Of a stretch of 64,000 bases of DNA, positions 47,081-59,088 are shown piece after piece. This stretch comes from Desmodus rotundus. Its lineage: Eukaryota; Chordata; Mammalia; Chiroptera; Phyllostomidae. Below the pieces are notes generated by a model that was given only the letters and a program-made list of their open reading frames with translations, did no database searches and was not told where the DNA came from. The DNA is taken from assembly GCF_022682495.2 (NCBI RefSeq), contig NW_026527522.1, positions 124,001-188,000 of the forward strand, given 5' to 3'. The position numbers and the translations under genes were made by a program. Positions within the stretch are counted from its first letter, which is position 1. Every line of letters begins with the position of its first letter.

Positions 47081-48968
47081 GAGAGGTCACAGCAGTTTCA
47101 CAGGGTCCCTGCGCAGCTGTCCATGGAAACAGAAGCCCTCCCTGCCACTCAGAGGACCGCGCTATTTCCCCTAGGCCACACTGCCCAGCAACACTCTCAG
47201 CCCCGCACAGACAGTGTGCTAAGGACAGACTTGGATACCGGGGGCCTGGGCGGGGGATTTTCCATGGAACTCTCTAAGGGCCCGGTGCCCTGTGTCGCCC
47301 GGGAGTGCCCATGCCCTTCCTTGACCCCGCAGGACACTTGCATCCAGCAATAAGCAGCCGTCTGCCTCCACGGGGCTCAAACACCTGGGCCCGGTGTGCG
47401 GGCACCTGGCGTACGTGGAGGCAAACCCCCTGACCCTTCTGTCCCGAACCCACCACTGCGAAGATCCCCCTTTTCTTCCATCCGTAAAGGGGCCCTCCCT
47501 GGGGAGTGGAGGAACATGGGGAGGCCCCCAGGAGATGGCTTTTCTCCGAGCCGCGGCTGGCTCGTTTCGGGCCTATACGTGGGCCGCGCATGCGCACTCA
47601 GGCTCCCAAGCACACGCCTTCCTCGGCTCACCTGACCCACCCTTTAGAGGTCACAGCAGTTCCACAGGGTCCCTGGGCACCTGTCCGTGGACACAGGAGC
47701 CCTCCCTGCCACCTAAAGGACCACGCGATTTCCGCTGGGGAACACTCCCCAGAAGCACTCCCAGCCTCGCACAGACACTGTGCGCAGGATAGACTTGTGG
47801 ACCAGGGGCCTGGGCGGGGAATTTTCCAGGGAACTCTCTAAAGGCCAGGTGCCCTCTGTCGCCCTGGGAGTGCCCACGCCATCCCTTAACCCTGCAGGAC
47901 ACTATCATCCAGCAATAAGCAGCCCTCTGCCTCCACGGGGCTCAAACACCTGGGCCCGTTGTGCGAGCACCTGGCGTTCGTGCAGGCAAACCCGCAGACC
48001 CCTCTGGCCCGAACCCACCACTGCGAAGATCCCACTTTTCTTCCATCCGTAAAGGGGTCCTCCTTGAGGAGTGGAGGAACATGGGGAGGCCCCCAGGAGA
48101 TGGCTTTTCTCCAAGCCGCGGCTGGCTCCTTTCGGGCCTATACGTGGGCCGCGCGTGCGCACTCAGGCTCCCCACAACAGGCCTCCCTCGGGTCACGGGA
48201 CCCACCCTTGAGGTGTCTCCTGACCCACCCTTGAGGGGTCACGTGACCCACACCTGGGGGGTCTCGTGACACACCCCTGAGGTGTCTCGTGACCCACCCC
48301 TGGGGGGTCACGTGACCCACCCCTGGGGGGTCTAGTGACGCACCCCTGAGGGGTCACGTGACCCACCCCTGAGGGGTCTCGTGACCCACCCCTGAGGGGT
48401 CACGTGACCCACACCTGCGGGGTCACGTGACCCACCCCTGGGGGGTCTAGTGACGCACCCCTGAGGGGTCACGTGACCCACCCCTGAGGGGTCTCGTGAC
48501 CCACCCCTGAGGGGTCTCGTGACCCACCCCTGAGGGGTCTCGTGACCCACCCCTGGGGGGTCTCGTGACACACCCCTGAGGGGTCACGTGACCCACCCCT
48601 GGGGGGTCTCCTGACCCACCCTTGAGGGGTCACGTGACCCACACCTGGGGGGTCTCGTGACGCACCCCTGAGGTGTCTCGTGACCCACCCCTGGGGGGTC
48701 TCGTGACCCACCCCTGAGGGGTCACGTGACCCACACCTGCGGGGTCACGTGACCCACCCCTGGGGGGTCTCGTGACGCACCCCTGAGGGGTCACGTGACC
48801 CACCCCTGAGGGGTCTCGTGACCCACCCCTGAGGGGTCACGTGACCCACCCTTGAGGGGTTTCGTGACCCACACTTTTGGGGTCACGTGACCCACCCTTG
48901 CGGGGTCTCGTGACCCACCCTTGGGAGGTCACCTGTCCCACCCTGGAGGGGTCAGGTGACCCGCCCTT
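47081..48968. repeat. Unit 34: dimer with largest VNTR (33 copies)
   Basis: A 47081-47644 with GCGCAGCTGTCC (G at 47116), B 47645-48209, VNTR 48210-48968 (759 bp). The VNTR divides into 17 repeats (48210-48600) and then a complete standard 16-repeat block (48601-48968). The repeat at 48601-48623 has the TCTCCTGAC core that otherwise occurs only as the first repeat after a subunit, so two VNTRs have been fused. Confidence 0.94.
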
Positions 48969-50015
48969 GAGAGGTCACAGCAGTTTCACAGGGTCCCTGC
49001 GCACCTGTCCATGGAAACAGAAGCCCTCCCTGCCACTCAGAGGACCGCGCTATTTCTCCTATGCCACACTGCCCAGCAACACTCTCAGCCCCGCACAGAC
49101 AGTGTGCTAAGGACAGACTTGGATACCGGGGGCCGGGGCGGGGGATTTTCCATGGAACTCTCTAAGGGCCCGGTGCCCTGTGTCGCCCGGGAGTGCCCAT
49201 GCCCTTCCTTGACCCCGCAGGACACTTGCATCCAGCAATAAGCAGCCGTCTGCCTCCACGGGGCTCAAACACCTGGGCCCGTTGTGCGAGCACCTGGCGT
49301 TCGTGCAGGCAAACCCGCAGAACCCTCTGGCCCGAACCCACCACTGCGAAGATCCCACTTTTCTTCCATCCGTAAAGGGGTCCTCCTTGAGGAGTGGAGG
49401 AACATGGGGAGGCCCCCAGGAGATGGCTTTTCTCCAAGCCGCGGCTGGTTCCTTTCGGGCCTATACGTGGGCCGCGCGTGCGCACTCAGGCTCCCCACAA
49501 CAGGCCTCCCTCGGGTCACGGGACCCACCCTTGAGGTGTCTCCTGACCCACCCTTGAGGGGTCACGTGACCCACACCTGGGGGGTCTCGTGACACACCCC
49601 TGAGGGGTCACGTGACCCACCCCTGGGGGGTCTCGTGACCCACCCCTGAGGGGTCACGTGACCCACCCTTGAGGGGTCACGTGACCCACACCTGGGGGGT
49701 CTCGTGACGCACCCCTGAGGTGTCACGTGACCCACCCCTGGGGGGTGTCGTGACCCACCCCTGAGGGGTCACGTGACCCACACCTGCGGAGTCACGTGAC
49801 CAACCCCTGGGGGGTCTCGTGACGCACCCCTGAGGGGTCACGTGACCCACCCCTGAGGGGTCTCGTGACCCACCCCTGAGGGGTCACGTGACCCACCCTT
49901 GAGGGGTTTCGTGACCCACCCTTTTGGGGTCACGTGACCCACCCTTGCGGGGTCTCGTGACCCACCCTTGGGAGGTCACCTGTCCCACACTGGAGGGGTC
50001 AGGTGACCCGCCCTT
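48969..50015. repeat. Unit 35: monomeric A/B hybrid, VNTR 21 copies
   Basis: Hybrid subunit 48969-49532, VNTR 49533-50015. A private GTGACCAACCCCTGG near 49797 is shared with the VNTR of unit 38. Confidence 0.94.
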
Positions 50016-51512
50016 GAGAGGTCACAGCAGTTTCACAGGGTCCCTGCGCACCTGTCCATGGAAACAGAAGCCCTCCCTGCCACTCAGAGGACCGCGCTAT
50101 TTCCCCTAGGCCACACTGCCCAGCAACACTCTCAGCCCCGCACAGACAGTGTGCTAAGGACAGACTTGGATACCGGGGGCCTGGGCGGGGGATTTTCCAT
50201 GGAACTCTCTAAGGGCCCGGTGCCCTGTGTCGCCCGGGAGTGCCCATGCCCTTCCTTGACCCCGCAGGACACTTGCATCCAGCAATAAGCAGCCGTCTGC
50301 CTCCACGGGGCTCAAACACCTGGGCCCGGTGTGCGGGCACCTGGCGTACGTGGAGGCAAACCCCCTGACCCTTCTGTCCCGAACCCACCACTGCGAAGAT
50401 CCCCCTTTTCTTCCATCCGTAAAGGGGCCCTCCCTGGGGAGTGGAGGAACATGGGGAGGCCCCCAGGAGATGGCTTTTCTCCGAGCCGCGGCTGGCTCGT
50501 TTCGGGCCTATACGTGGGCCGCGCATGCGCACTCAGGCTCCCAAGCACACGCCTTCCTCGGCTCACCTGACCCACCCTTTAGAGGTCACAGCAGTTCCAC
50601 AGGGTCCCTGGGCACCTGTCCGTGGACACAGGAGCCCTCCCTGCCACCTAAAGGACCACGCGATTTCCGCTGGGGAACACTCCCCAGAAGCACTCCCAGC
50701 CTCGCACAGACACTGTGCGCAGGATAGACTTGTGGACCAGGGGCCTGGGCGGGGAATTTTCCAGGGAACTCTCTAAAGGCCAGGTGCCCTCTGTCGCCCT
50801 GGGAGTGCCCACGCCATCCCTTAACCCTGCAGGACACTATCATCCAGCAATAAGCAGCCCTCTGCCTCCACGGGGCTCAAACACCTGGGCCCGTTGTGCG
50901 AGCACCTGGCGTTCGTGCAGGCAAACCCGCAGACCCCTCTGGCCCGAACCCACCACTGCGAAGATCCCACTTTTCTTCCATCCGTAAAGGGGTCCTCCTT
51001 GAGGAGTGGAGGAACATGGGGAGGCCCCCAGGAGATGGCTTTTCTCCAAGCCACGGCTGGCTCCTTTCGGGCCTATACGTGGGCCGCGCGTGCGCACTCA
51101 GGCTCCCCACAACAGGCCTCCCTCGGGTCACGGGACCCACCCTTGAGGTGTCTCCTGACCCACCCTTGAGGGGTCACGTGACCCACACCTGGGGGGTCTC
51201 GTGACACACCCCTGAGGTGTCTCGTGACCCACCCCTGGGGGGTCTCGTGACCCACCCCTGAGGGGTCACGTGACCCACACCTGCGGGGTCACGTGACCCA
51301 CCCCTGGGGGGTCTAGTGACGCACCCCTGAGGGGTCACGTGACCCACCCCTGAGGGGTCTCGTGACCCACCCCTGAGGGGTCACGTGACCCACCCTTGAG
51401 GGGTTTCGTGACCCACCCTTTTGGGGTCCCGTGACCCACCCTTGCGGGGTCTCGTGACCCACCCGTGGGAGGTCACCTGTCCCACCCTGGAGGGGTCAGG
51501 TGACCCGCCCTT
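50016..51512. repeat. Unit 36: standard dimer, pair type 1
   Basis: A 50016-50579, B 50580-51144 with AGCCACGGCTGG (near 51050), VNTR 51145-51512. The B variant removes a CpG and is found only in units 36, 39, 41 and 43. Confidence 0.94.
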
Positions 51513-52986
51513 GAGAGGTCACAGCAGTTTCACAGGGTCCCTGCGCACCTGTCCATGGAAACAGAAGCCCTCCCTGCCACTCAGAGGACCGCGCTATTTC
51601 CCCTAGGCCACACTGCCCAGCAACACTCTCAGCCCCGCACAGACAGTGTGCTAAGGACAGACTTGGATACCGGGGGCCGGGGCGGGGGATTTTCCATGGA
51701 ACTCTCTAAGGGCCCGGTGCCCTGTGTCGCCCGGGAGTGCCCATGCCCTTCCTTGACCCCGCAGGACACTTGCATCCAGCAATAAGCAGCCGTCTGCCTC
51801 CACGGGGCTCAAACACCTGGGCCCGGTGTGCGGGCACCTGGCGTACGTGGAGGCAAACCCCCTGACCCTTCTGTCCCGAACCCACCACTGCGAAGATCCC
51901 CCTTTTCTTCCATCCGTAAAGGGGCCCTCCCTGGGGAGTGGAGGAACATGGGGAGGCCCCCAGGAGATGGCTTTTCTCCGAGCCGCGGCTGGCTCGTTTC
52001 GGGCCTATACGTGGGCCGCGCATGCGCACTCAGGCTCCCAAGCACACGCCTTCCTCGGCTCACCTGACCCACCCTTTAGAGGTCACAGCAGTTCCACAGG
52101 GTCCCTGGGCACCTGTCCGTGGACACAGGAGCCCTCCCTGCCACCTAAAGGACCACGCGATTTCCGCTGGGGAACACTCCCCAGAAGCACTCCCAGCCTC
52201 GCACAGACACTGTGCGCAGGATAGACTTGTGGACCAGGGGCCTGGGCGGGGAATTTTCCAGGGAACTCTCTAAAGGCCAGGTGCCCTCTGTCGCCCTGGG
52301 AGTGCCCACGCCATCCCTTAACCCTGCAGGACACTATCATCCAGCAATAAGCAGCCCTCTGCCTCCACGGGGCTCAAACACCTGGGCCCGTTGTGCGAGC
52401 ACCTGGCGTTCGTGCAGGCAAACCCGCAGACCCCTCTGGCCCGAACCCACCACTGCGAAGATCCCACTTTTCTTCCATCCGTAAAGGGGTCCTCCTTGAG
52501 GAGTGGAGGAACATGGGGAGGCCCCCAGGAGATGGCTTTTCTCCAAGCCGCGGCTGGCTCCTTTCGGGCCTATACGTGGGCCGCGCGTGCGCACTCAGGC
52601 TCCCCACAACAGGCCTCCCTCGGGTCACGGGACCCACCCTTGAGGTGTCTCCTGACCCACCCTTGAGGGGTCACGTGACCCACACCTGGGGGGTCTCGTG
52701 ACACACCCCTGAGGTGTCTCGTGACCCACCCCTGGGGGGTCTCGTGACCCACCCCTGAGGGGTCACGTGACCCACACCTGCGGGGTCACGTGACCCACCC
52801 CTGGGGGGTCTAGTGACGCACCCCTGAGGGGTCACGTGACCCACCCCTGAGGGGTCACGTGACCCACCCTTGAGGGGTTTCGTGACCCACCCTTTTGGGG
52901 TCCCGTGACCCACCCTTGCGGGGTCTCGTGACCCACCCGTGGGAGGTCACCTGTCCCACCCTGGAGGGGTCAGGTGACCCGCCCTT
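51513..52986. repeat. Unit 37: dimer, VNTR 15 copies, pair type 2
   Basis: A 51513-52076 (CCGGGGGCCGGGG), B 52077-52641, VNTR 52642-52986, which lacks one CTCGTG repeat compared with units 40 and 42. Confidence 0.94.
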
Positions 52987-54598
52987 GAGAGGTCACAGCA
53001 GTTTCACAGGGTCCCTGCGCACCTGTCCATGGAAACAGAAGCCCTCCCTGCCACTCAGAGGACCGCGCTATTTCCCCTAGGCCACACTGCCCAGCAACAC
53101 TCTCAGCCCCGCACAGACAGTGTGCTAAGGACAGACTTGGATACCGGGGGCCTGGGCGGGGGATTTTCCATGGAACTCTCTAAGGGCCCGGTGCCCTGTG
53201 TCGCCCGGGAGTGCCCATGCCCTTCCTTGACCCCGCAGGACACTTGCATCCAGCAATAAGCAGCCGTCTGCCTCCACGGGGCTCAAACACCTGGGCCCGG
53301 TGTGCGGGCACCTGGCGTACGTGGAGGCAAACCCCCTGACCCTTCTGTCCCGAACCCACCACTGCGAAGATCCCCCTTTTCTTCCATCCGTAAAGGGGCC
53401 CTCCCTGGGGAGTGGAGGAACATGGGGAGGCCCCCAGGAGATGGCTTTTCTCCGAGCCGCGGCTGGCTCGTTTCGGGCCTATACGTGGGCCGCGCATGCG
53501 CACTCAGGCTCCCAAGCACACGCCTTCCTCGGCTCACCTGACCCACCCTTTAGAGGTCACAGCAGTTCCACAGGGTCCCTGGGCACCTGTCCGTGGACAC
53601 AGGAGCCCTCCCTGCCACCTAAAGGACCACGCGATTTCCGCTGGGGAACACTCCCCAGAAGCACTCCCAGCCTCGCACAGACACTGTGCGCAGGATAGAC
53701 TTGTGGACCAGGGGCCTGGGCGGGGAATTTTCCAGGGAACTCTCTAAAGGCCAGGTGCCCTCTGTCGCCCTGGGAGTGCCCACGCCATCCCTTAACCCTG
53801 CAGGACACTATCATCCAGCAATAAGCAGCCCTCTGCCTCCACGGGGCTCAAACACCTGGGCCCGTTGTGCGAGCACCTGGCGTTCGTGCAGGCAAACCCG
53901 CAGACCCCTCTGGCCCGAACCCACCACTGCGAAGATCCCACTTTTCTTCCATCCGTAAAGGGGTCCTCCTTGAGGAGTGGAGGAACATGGGGAGGCCCCC
54001 AGGAGATGGCTTTTCTCCAAGCCGCGGCTGGCTCCTTTCGGGCCTATACGTGGGCCGCGCGTGCGCACTCAGGCTCCCCACAACAGGCCTCCCTCGGGTC
54101 ACGGGACCCACCCTTGAGGTGTCTCCTGACCCACCCTTGAGGGGTCACGCGACCCACACCTGGGGGGTCTCGTGACACACCCCTGAGGGGTCACGTGACC
54201 CACCCCTGGGGGGTCTCGTGACCCACCCCTGAGGGGTCACGTGACCCACCCTTGAGGGGTCACGTGACCCACACCTGGGGGGTCTCGTGACGCACCCCTG
54301 AGGTGTCACGTGACCCACCCCTGGGGGGTGTCGTGACCCACCCCTGAGGGGTCACGTGACCCACACCTGCGGAGTCACGTGACCAACCCCTGGGGGGTCT
54401 CGTGACGCACCCCTGAGGGGTCACGTGACCCACCCCTGAGGGGTCTCGTGACCCACCCCTGAGGGGTCACGTGACCCACCCTTGAGGGGTTTCGTGACCC
54501 ACCCTTTTGGGGTCACGTGACCCACCCTTGCGGGGTCTCGTGACCCACCCTTGGGAGGTCACCTGTCCCACACTGGAGGGGTCAGGTGACCCGCCCTT
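52987..54598. repeat. Unit 38: dimer with hybrid-type VNTR (21 copies)
   Basis: A 52987-53550, B 53551-54115, VNTR 54116-54598. Although a dimer, it carries the 21-repeat VNTR otherwise linked to monomeric hybrids and shares GACCAACCCCTGG with unit 35. One E-box is altered to CACGCG near 54150. Confidence 0.94.
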
Positions 54599-56095
54599 GA
54601 GAGGTCACAGCAGTTTCACAGGGTCCCTGCGCACCTGTCCATGGAAACAGAAGCCCTCCCTGCCACTCAGAGGACCGCGCTATTTCCCCTAGGCCACACT
54701 GCCCAGCAACACTCTCAGCCCCGCACAGACAGTGTGCTAAGGACAGACTTGGATACCGGGGGCCTGGGCGGGGGATTTTCCATGGAACTCTCTAAGGGCC
54801 CGGTGCCCTGTGTCGCCCGGGAGTGCCCATGCCCTTCCTTGACCCCGCAGGACACTTGCATCCAGCAATAAGCAGCCGTCTGCCTCCACGGGGCTCAAAC
54901 ACCTGGGCCCGGTGTGCGGGCACCTGGCGTACGTGGAGGCAAACCCCCTGACCCTTCTGTCCCGAACCCACCACTGCGAAGATCCCCCTTTTCTTCCATC
55001 CGTAAAGGGGCCCTCCCTGGGGAGTGGAGGAACATGGGGAGGCCCCCAGGAGATGGCTTTTCTCCGAGCCGCGGCTGGCTCGTTTCGGGCCTATACGTGG
55101 GCCGCGCATGCGCACTCAGGCTCCCAAGCACACGCCTTCCTCGGCTCACCTGACCCACCCTTTAGAGGTCACAGCAGTTCCACAGGGTCCCTGGGCACCT
55201 GTCCGTGGACACAGGAGCCCTCCCTGCCACCTAAAGGACCACGCGATTTCCGCTGGGGAACACTCCCCAGAAGCACTCCCAGCCTCGCACAGACACTGTG
55301 CGCAGGATAGACTTGTGGACCAGGGGCCTGGGCGGGGAATTTTCCAGGGAACTCTCTAAAGGCCAGGTGCCCTCTGTCGCCCTGGGAGTGCCCACGCCAT
55401 CCCTTAACCCTGCAGGACACTATCATCCAGCAATAAGCAGCCCTCTGCCTCCACGGGGCTCAAACACCTGGGCCCGTTGTGCGAGCACCTGGCGTTCGTG
55501 CAGGCAAACCCGCAGACCCCTCTGGCCCGAACCCACCACTGCGAAGATCCCACTTTTCTTCCATCCGTAAAGGGGTCCTCCTTGAGGAGTGGAGGAACAT
55601 GGGGAGGCCCCCAGGAGATGGCTTTTCTCCAAGCCACGGCTGGCTCCTTTCGGGCCTATACGTGGGCCGCGCGTGCGCACTCAGGCTCCCCACAACAGGC
55701 CTCCCTCGGGTCACGGGACCCACCCTTGAGGTGTCTCCTGACCCACCCTTGAGGGGTCACGTGACCCACACCTGGGGGGTCTCGTGACACACCCCTGAGG
55801 TGTCTCGTGACCCACCCCTGGGGGGTCTCGTGACCCACCCCTGAGGGGTCACGTGACCCACACCTGCGGGGTCACGTGACCCACCCCTGGGGGGTCTAGT
55901 GACGCACCCCTGAGGGGTCACGTGACCCACCCCTGAGGGGTCTCGTGACCCACCCCTGAGGGGTCACGTGACCCACCCTTGAGGGGTTTCGTGACCCACC
56001 CTTTTGGGGTCACGTGACCCACCCTTGCGGGGTCTCGTGACCCACCCGTGGGAGGTCACCTGTCCCACCCTGGAGGGGTCAGGTGACCCGCCCTT
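54599..56095. repeat. Unit 39: standard dimer, pair type 1
   Basis: A 54599-55162, B 55163-55727 with AGCCACGGCTGG, VNTR 55728-56095 retaining GGGGTCACGTG in repeat 13 where neighbours have GTCCCGTG. Confidence 0.94.
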
Positions 56096-57591
56096 GAGAG
56101 GTCACAGCAGTTTCACAGGGTCCCTGCGCACCTGTCCATGGAAACAGAAGCCCTCCCTGCCACTCAGAGGACCGCGCTATTTCCCCTAGGCCACACTGCC
56201 CAGCAACACTCTCAGCCCCGCACAGACAGTGTGCTAAGGACAGACTTGGATACCGGGGGCCGGGGCGGGGGATTTTCCATGGAACTCTCTAAGGGCCCGG
56301 TGCCCTGTGTCGCCCGGGAGTGCCCATGCCCTTCCTTGACCCCGCAGGACACTTGCATCCAGCAATAAGCAGCCGTCTGCCTCCACGGGGCTCAAACACC
56401 TGGGCCCGGTGTGCGGGCACCTGGCGTACGTGGAGGCAAACCCCCTGACCCTTCTGTCCCGAACCCACCACTGCGAAGATCCCCCTTTTCTTCCATCCGT
56501 AAAGGGGCCCTCCCTGGGGAGTGGAGGAACATGGGGAGGCCCCCAGGAGATGGCTTTTCTCCGAGCCGCGGCTGGCTCGTTTCGGGCCTATACGTGGGCC
56601 GCGCATGCGCACTCAGGCTCCCAAGCACACGCCTTCCTCGGCTCACCTGACCCACCCTTTAGAGGTCACAGCAGTTCCACAGGGTCCCTGGGCACCTGTC
56701 CGTGGACACAGGAGCCCTCCCTGCCACCTAAAGGACCACGCGATTTCCGCTGGGGAACACTCCCCAGAAGCACTCCCAGCCTCGCACAGACACTGTGCGC
56801 AGGATAGACTTGTGGACCAGGGGCCTGGGCGGGGAATTTTCCAGGAACTCTCTAAAGGCCAGGTGCCCTCTGTCGCCCTGGGAGTGCCCACGCCATCCCT
56901 TAACCCTGCAGGACACTATCATCCAGCAATAAGCAGCCCTCTGCCTCCACGGGGCTCAAACACCTGGGCCCGTTGTGCGAGCACCTGGCGTTCGTGCAGG
57001 CAAACCCGCAGACCCCTCTGGCCCGAACCCACCACTGCGAAGATCCCACTTTTCTTCCATCCGTAAAGGGGTCCTCCTTGAGGAGTGGAGGAACATGGGG
57101 AGGCCCCCAGGAGATGGCTTTTCTCCAAGCCGCGGCTGGCTCCTTTCGGGCCTATACGTGGGCCGCGCGTGCGCACTCAGGCTCCCCACAACAGGCCTCC
57201 CTCGGGTCACGGGACCCACCCTTGAGGTGTCTCCTGACCCACCCTTGAGGGGTCACGTGACCCACACCTGGGGGGTCTCGTGACACACCCCTGAGGTGTC
57301 TCGTGACCCACCCCTGGGGGGTCTCGTGACCCACCCCTGAGGGGTCACGTGACCCACACCTGCGGGGTCACGTGACCCACCCCTGGGGGGTCTAGTGACG
57401 CACCCCTGAGGGGTCACGTGACCCACCCCTGAGGGGTCTCGTGACCCACCCCTGAGGGGTCACGTGACCCACCCTTGAGGGGTTTCGTGACCCACCCTTT
57501 TGGGGTCCCGTGACCCACCCTTGCGGGGTCTCGTGACCCACCCGTGGGAGGTCACCTGTCCCACCCTGGAGGGGTCAGGTGACCCGCCCTT
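56096..57591. repeat. Unit 40: dimer, pair type 2, one-base deletion in B
   Basis: A 56096-56659, B 56660-57223, VNTR 57224-57591. A one-base deletion in B (TTTTCCAGGAACTC, about 56845) fuses two frames into the longest ORF in the window (56521-57066). The ORF is a by-product of this single indel and not a gene. Confidence 0.94.
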
Positions 57592-59088
57592 GAGAGGTCA
57601 CAGCAGTTTCACAGGGTCCCTGCGCACCTGTCCATGGAAACAGAAGCCCTCCCTGCCACTCAGAGGACCGCGCTATTTCCCCTAGGCCACACTGCCCAGC
57701 AACACTCTCAGCCCCGCACAGACAGTGTGCTAAGGACAGACTTGGATACCGGGGGCCTGGGCGGGGGATTTTCCATGGAACTCTCTAAGGGCCCGGTGCC
57801 CTGTGTCGCCCGGGAGTGCCCATGCCCTTCCTTGACCCCGCAGGACACTTGCATCCAGCAATAAGCAGCCGTCTGCCTCCACGGGGCTCAAACACCTGGG
57901 CCCGGTGTGCGGGCACCTGGCGTACGTGGAGGCAAACCCCCTGACCCTTCTGTCCCGAACCCACCACTGCGAAGATCCCCCTTTTCTTCCATCCGTAAAG
58001 GGGCCCTCCCTGGGGAGTGGAGGAACATGGGGAGGCCCCCAGGAGATGGCTTTTCTCCGAGCCGCGGCTGGCTCGTTTCGGGCCTATACGTGGGCCGCGC
58101 ATGCGCACTCAGGCTCCCAAGCACACGCCTTCCTCGGCTCACCTGACCCACCCTTTAGAGGTCACAGCAGTTCCACAGGGTCCCTGGGCACCTGTCTGTG
58201 GACACAGGAGCCCTCCCTGCCACCTAAAGGACCACGCGATTTCCGCTGGGGAACACTCCCCAGAAGCACTCCCAGCCTCGCACAGACACTGTGCGCAGGA
58301 TAGACTTGTGGACCAGGGGCCTGGGCGGGGAATTTTCCAGGGAACTCTCTAAAGGCCAGGTGCCCTCTGTCGCCCTGGGAGTGCCCACGCCATCCCTTAA
58401 CCCTGCAGGACACTATCATCCAGCAATAAGCAGCCCTCTGCCTCCACGGGGCTCAAACACCTGGGCCCGTTGTGCGAGCACCTGGCGTTCGTGCAGGCAA
58501 ACCCGCAGACCCCTCTGGCCCGAACCCACCACTGCGAAGATCCCACTTTTCTTCCATCCGTAAAGGGGTCCTCCTTGAGGAGTGGAGGAACATGGGGAGG
58601 CCCCCAGGAGATGGCTTTTCTCCAAGCCACGGCTGGCTCCTTTCGGGCCTATACGTGGGCCGCGCGTGCGCACTCAGGCTCCCCACAACAGGCCTCCCTC
58701 GGGTCACGGGACCCACCCTTGAGGTGTCTCCTGACCCACCCTTGAGGGGTCACGTGACCCACACCTGGGGGGTCTCGTGACACACCCCTGAGGTGTCTCG
58801 TGACCCACCCCTGGGGGGTCTCGTGACCCACCCCTGAGGGGTCACGTGACCCACACCTGCGGGGTCACGTGACCCACCCCTGGGGGGTCTAGTGACGCAC
58901 CCCTGAGGGGTCACGTGACCCACCCCTGAGGGGTCTCGTGACCCACCCCTGAGGGGTCACGTGACCCACCCTTGAGGGGTTTCGTGACCCACCCTTTTGG
59001 GGTCCCGTGACCCACCCTTGCGGGGTCTCGTGACCCACCCGTGGGAGGTCACCTGTCCCACCCTGGAGGGGTCAGGTGACCCGCCCTT
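57592..59088. repeat. Unit 41: standard dimer, pair type 1
   Basis: A 57592-58155, B 58156-58720 with AGCCACGGCTGG and a private CCTGTCTGTGG near 58196, VNTR 58721-59088. Confidence 0.94.

Larger units (their letters stand above)
37169..48968. repeat. Eight-unit block, copy 2 (units 27-34, 11,800 bp)
   Basis: Unit spacings are 1047, 1497, 1427, 1428, 1589, 1427, 1497 and 1888, mirroring copy 1. Shared rare bases include 26176/37792, 28160/39776 and 35477/47116, at offsets of 11,616 and 11,639 bp. Differences are confined to the fourth and fifth units and to VNTR lengths. Confidence 0.85.

Noticed and set aside
56521..57066. Longest ORF in the window (181 codons, plus strand)
   Set aside because: It exists only because of a one-base deletion in B of unit 40 that joins two short frames. 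The equivalent frame is shorter in every other unit, and there is no recognisable domain.
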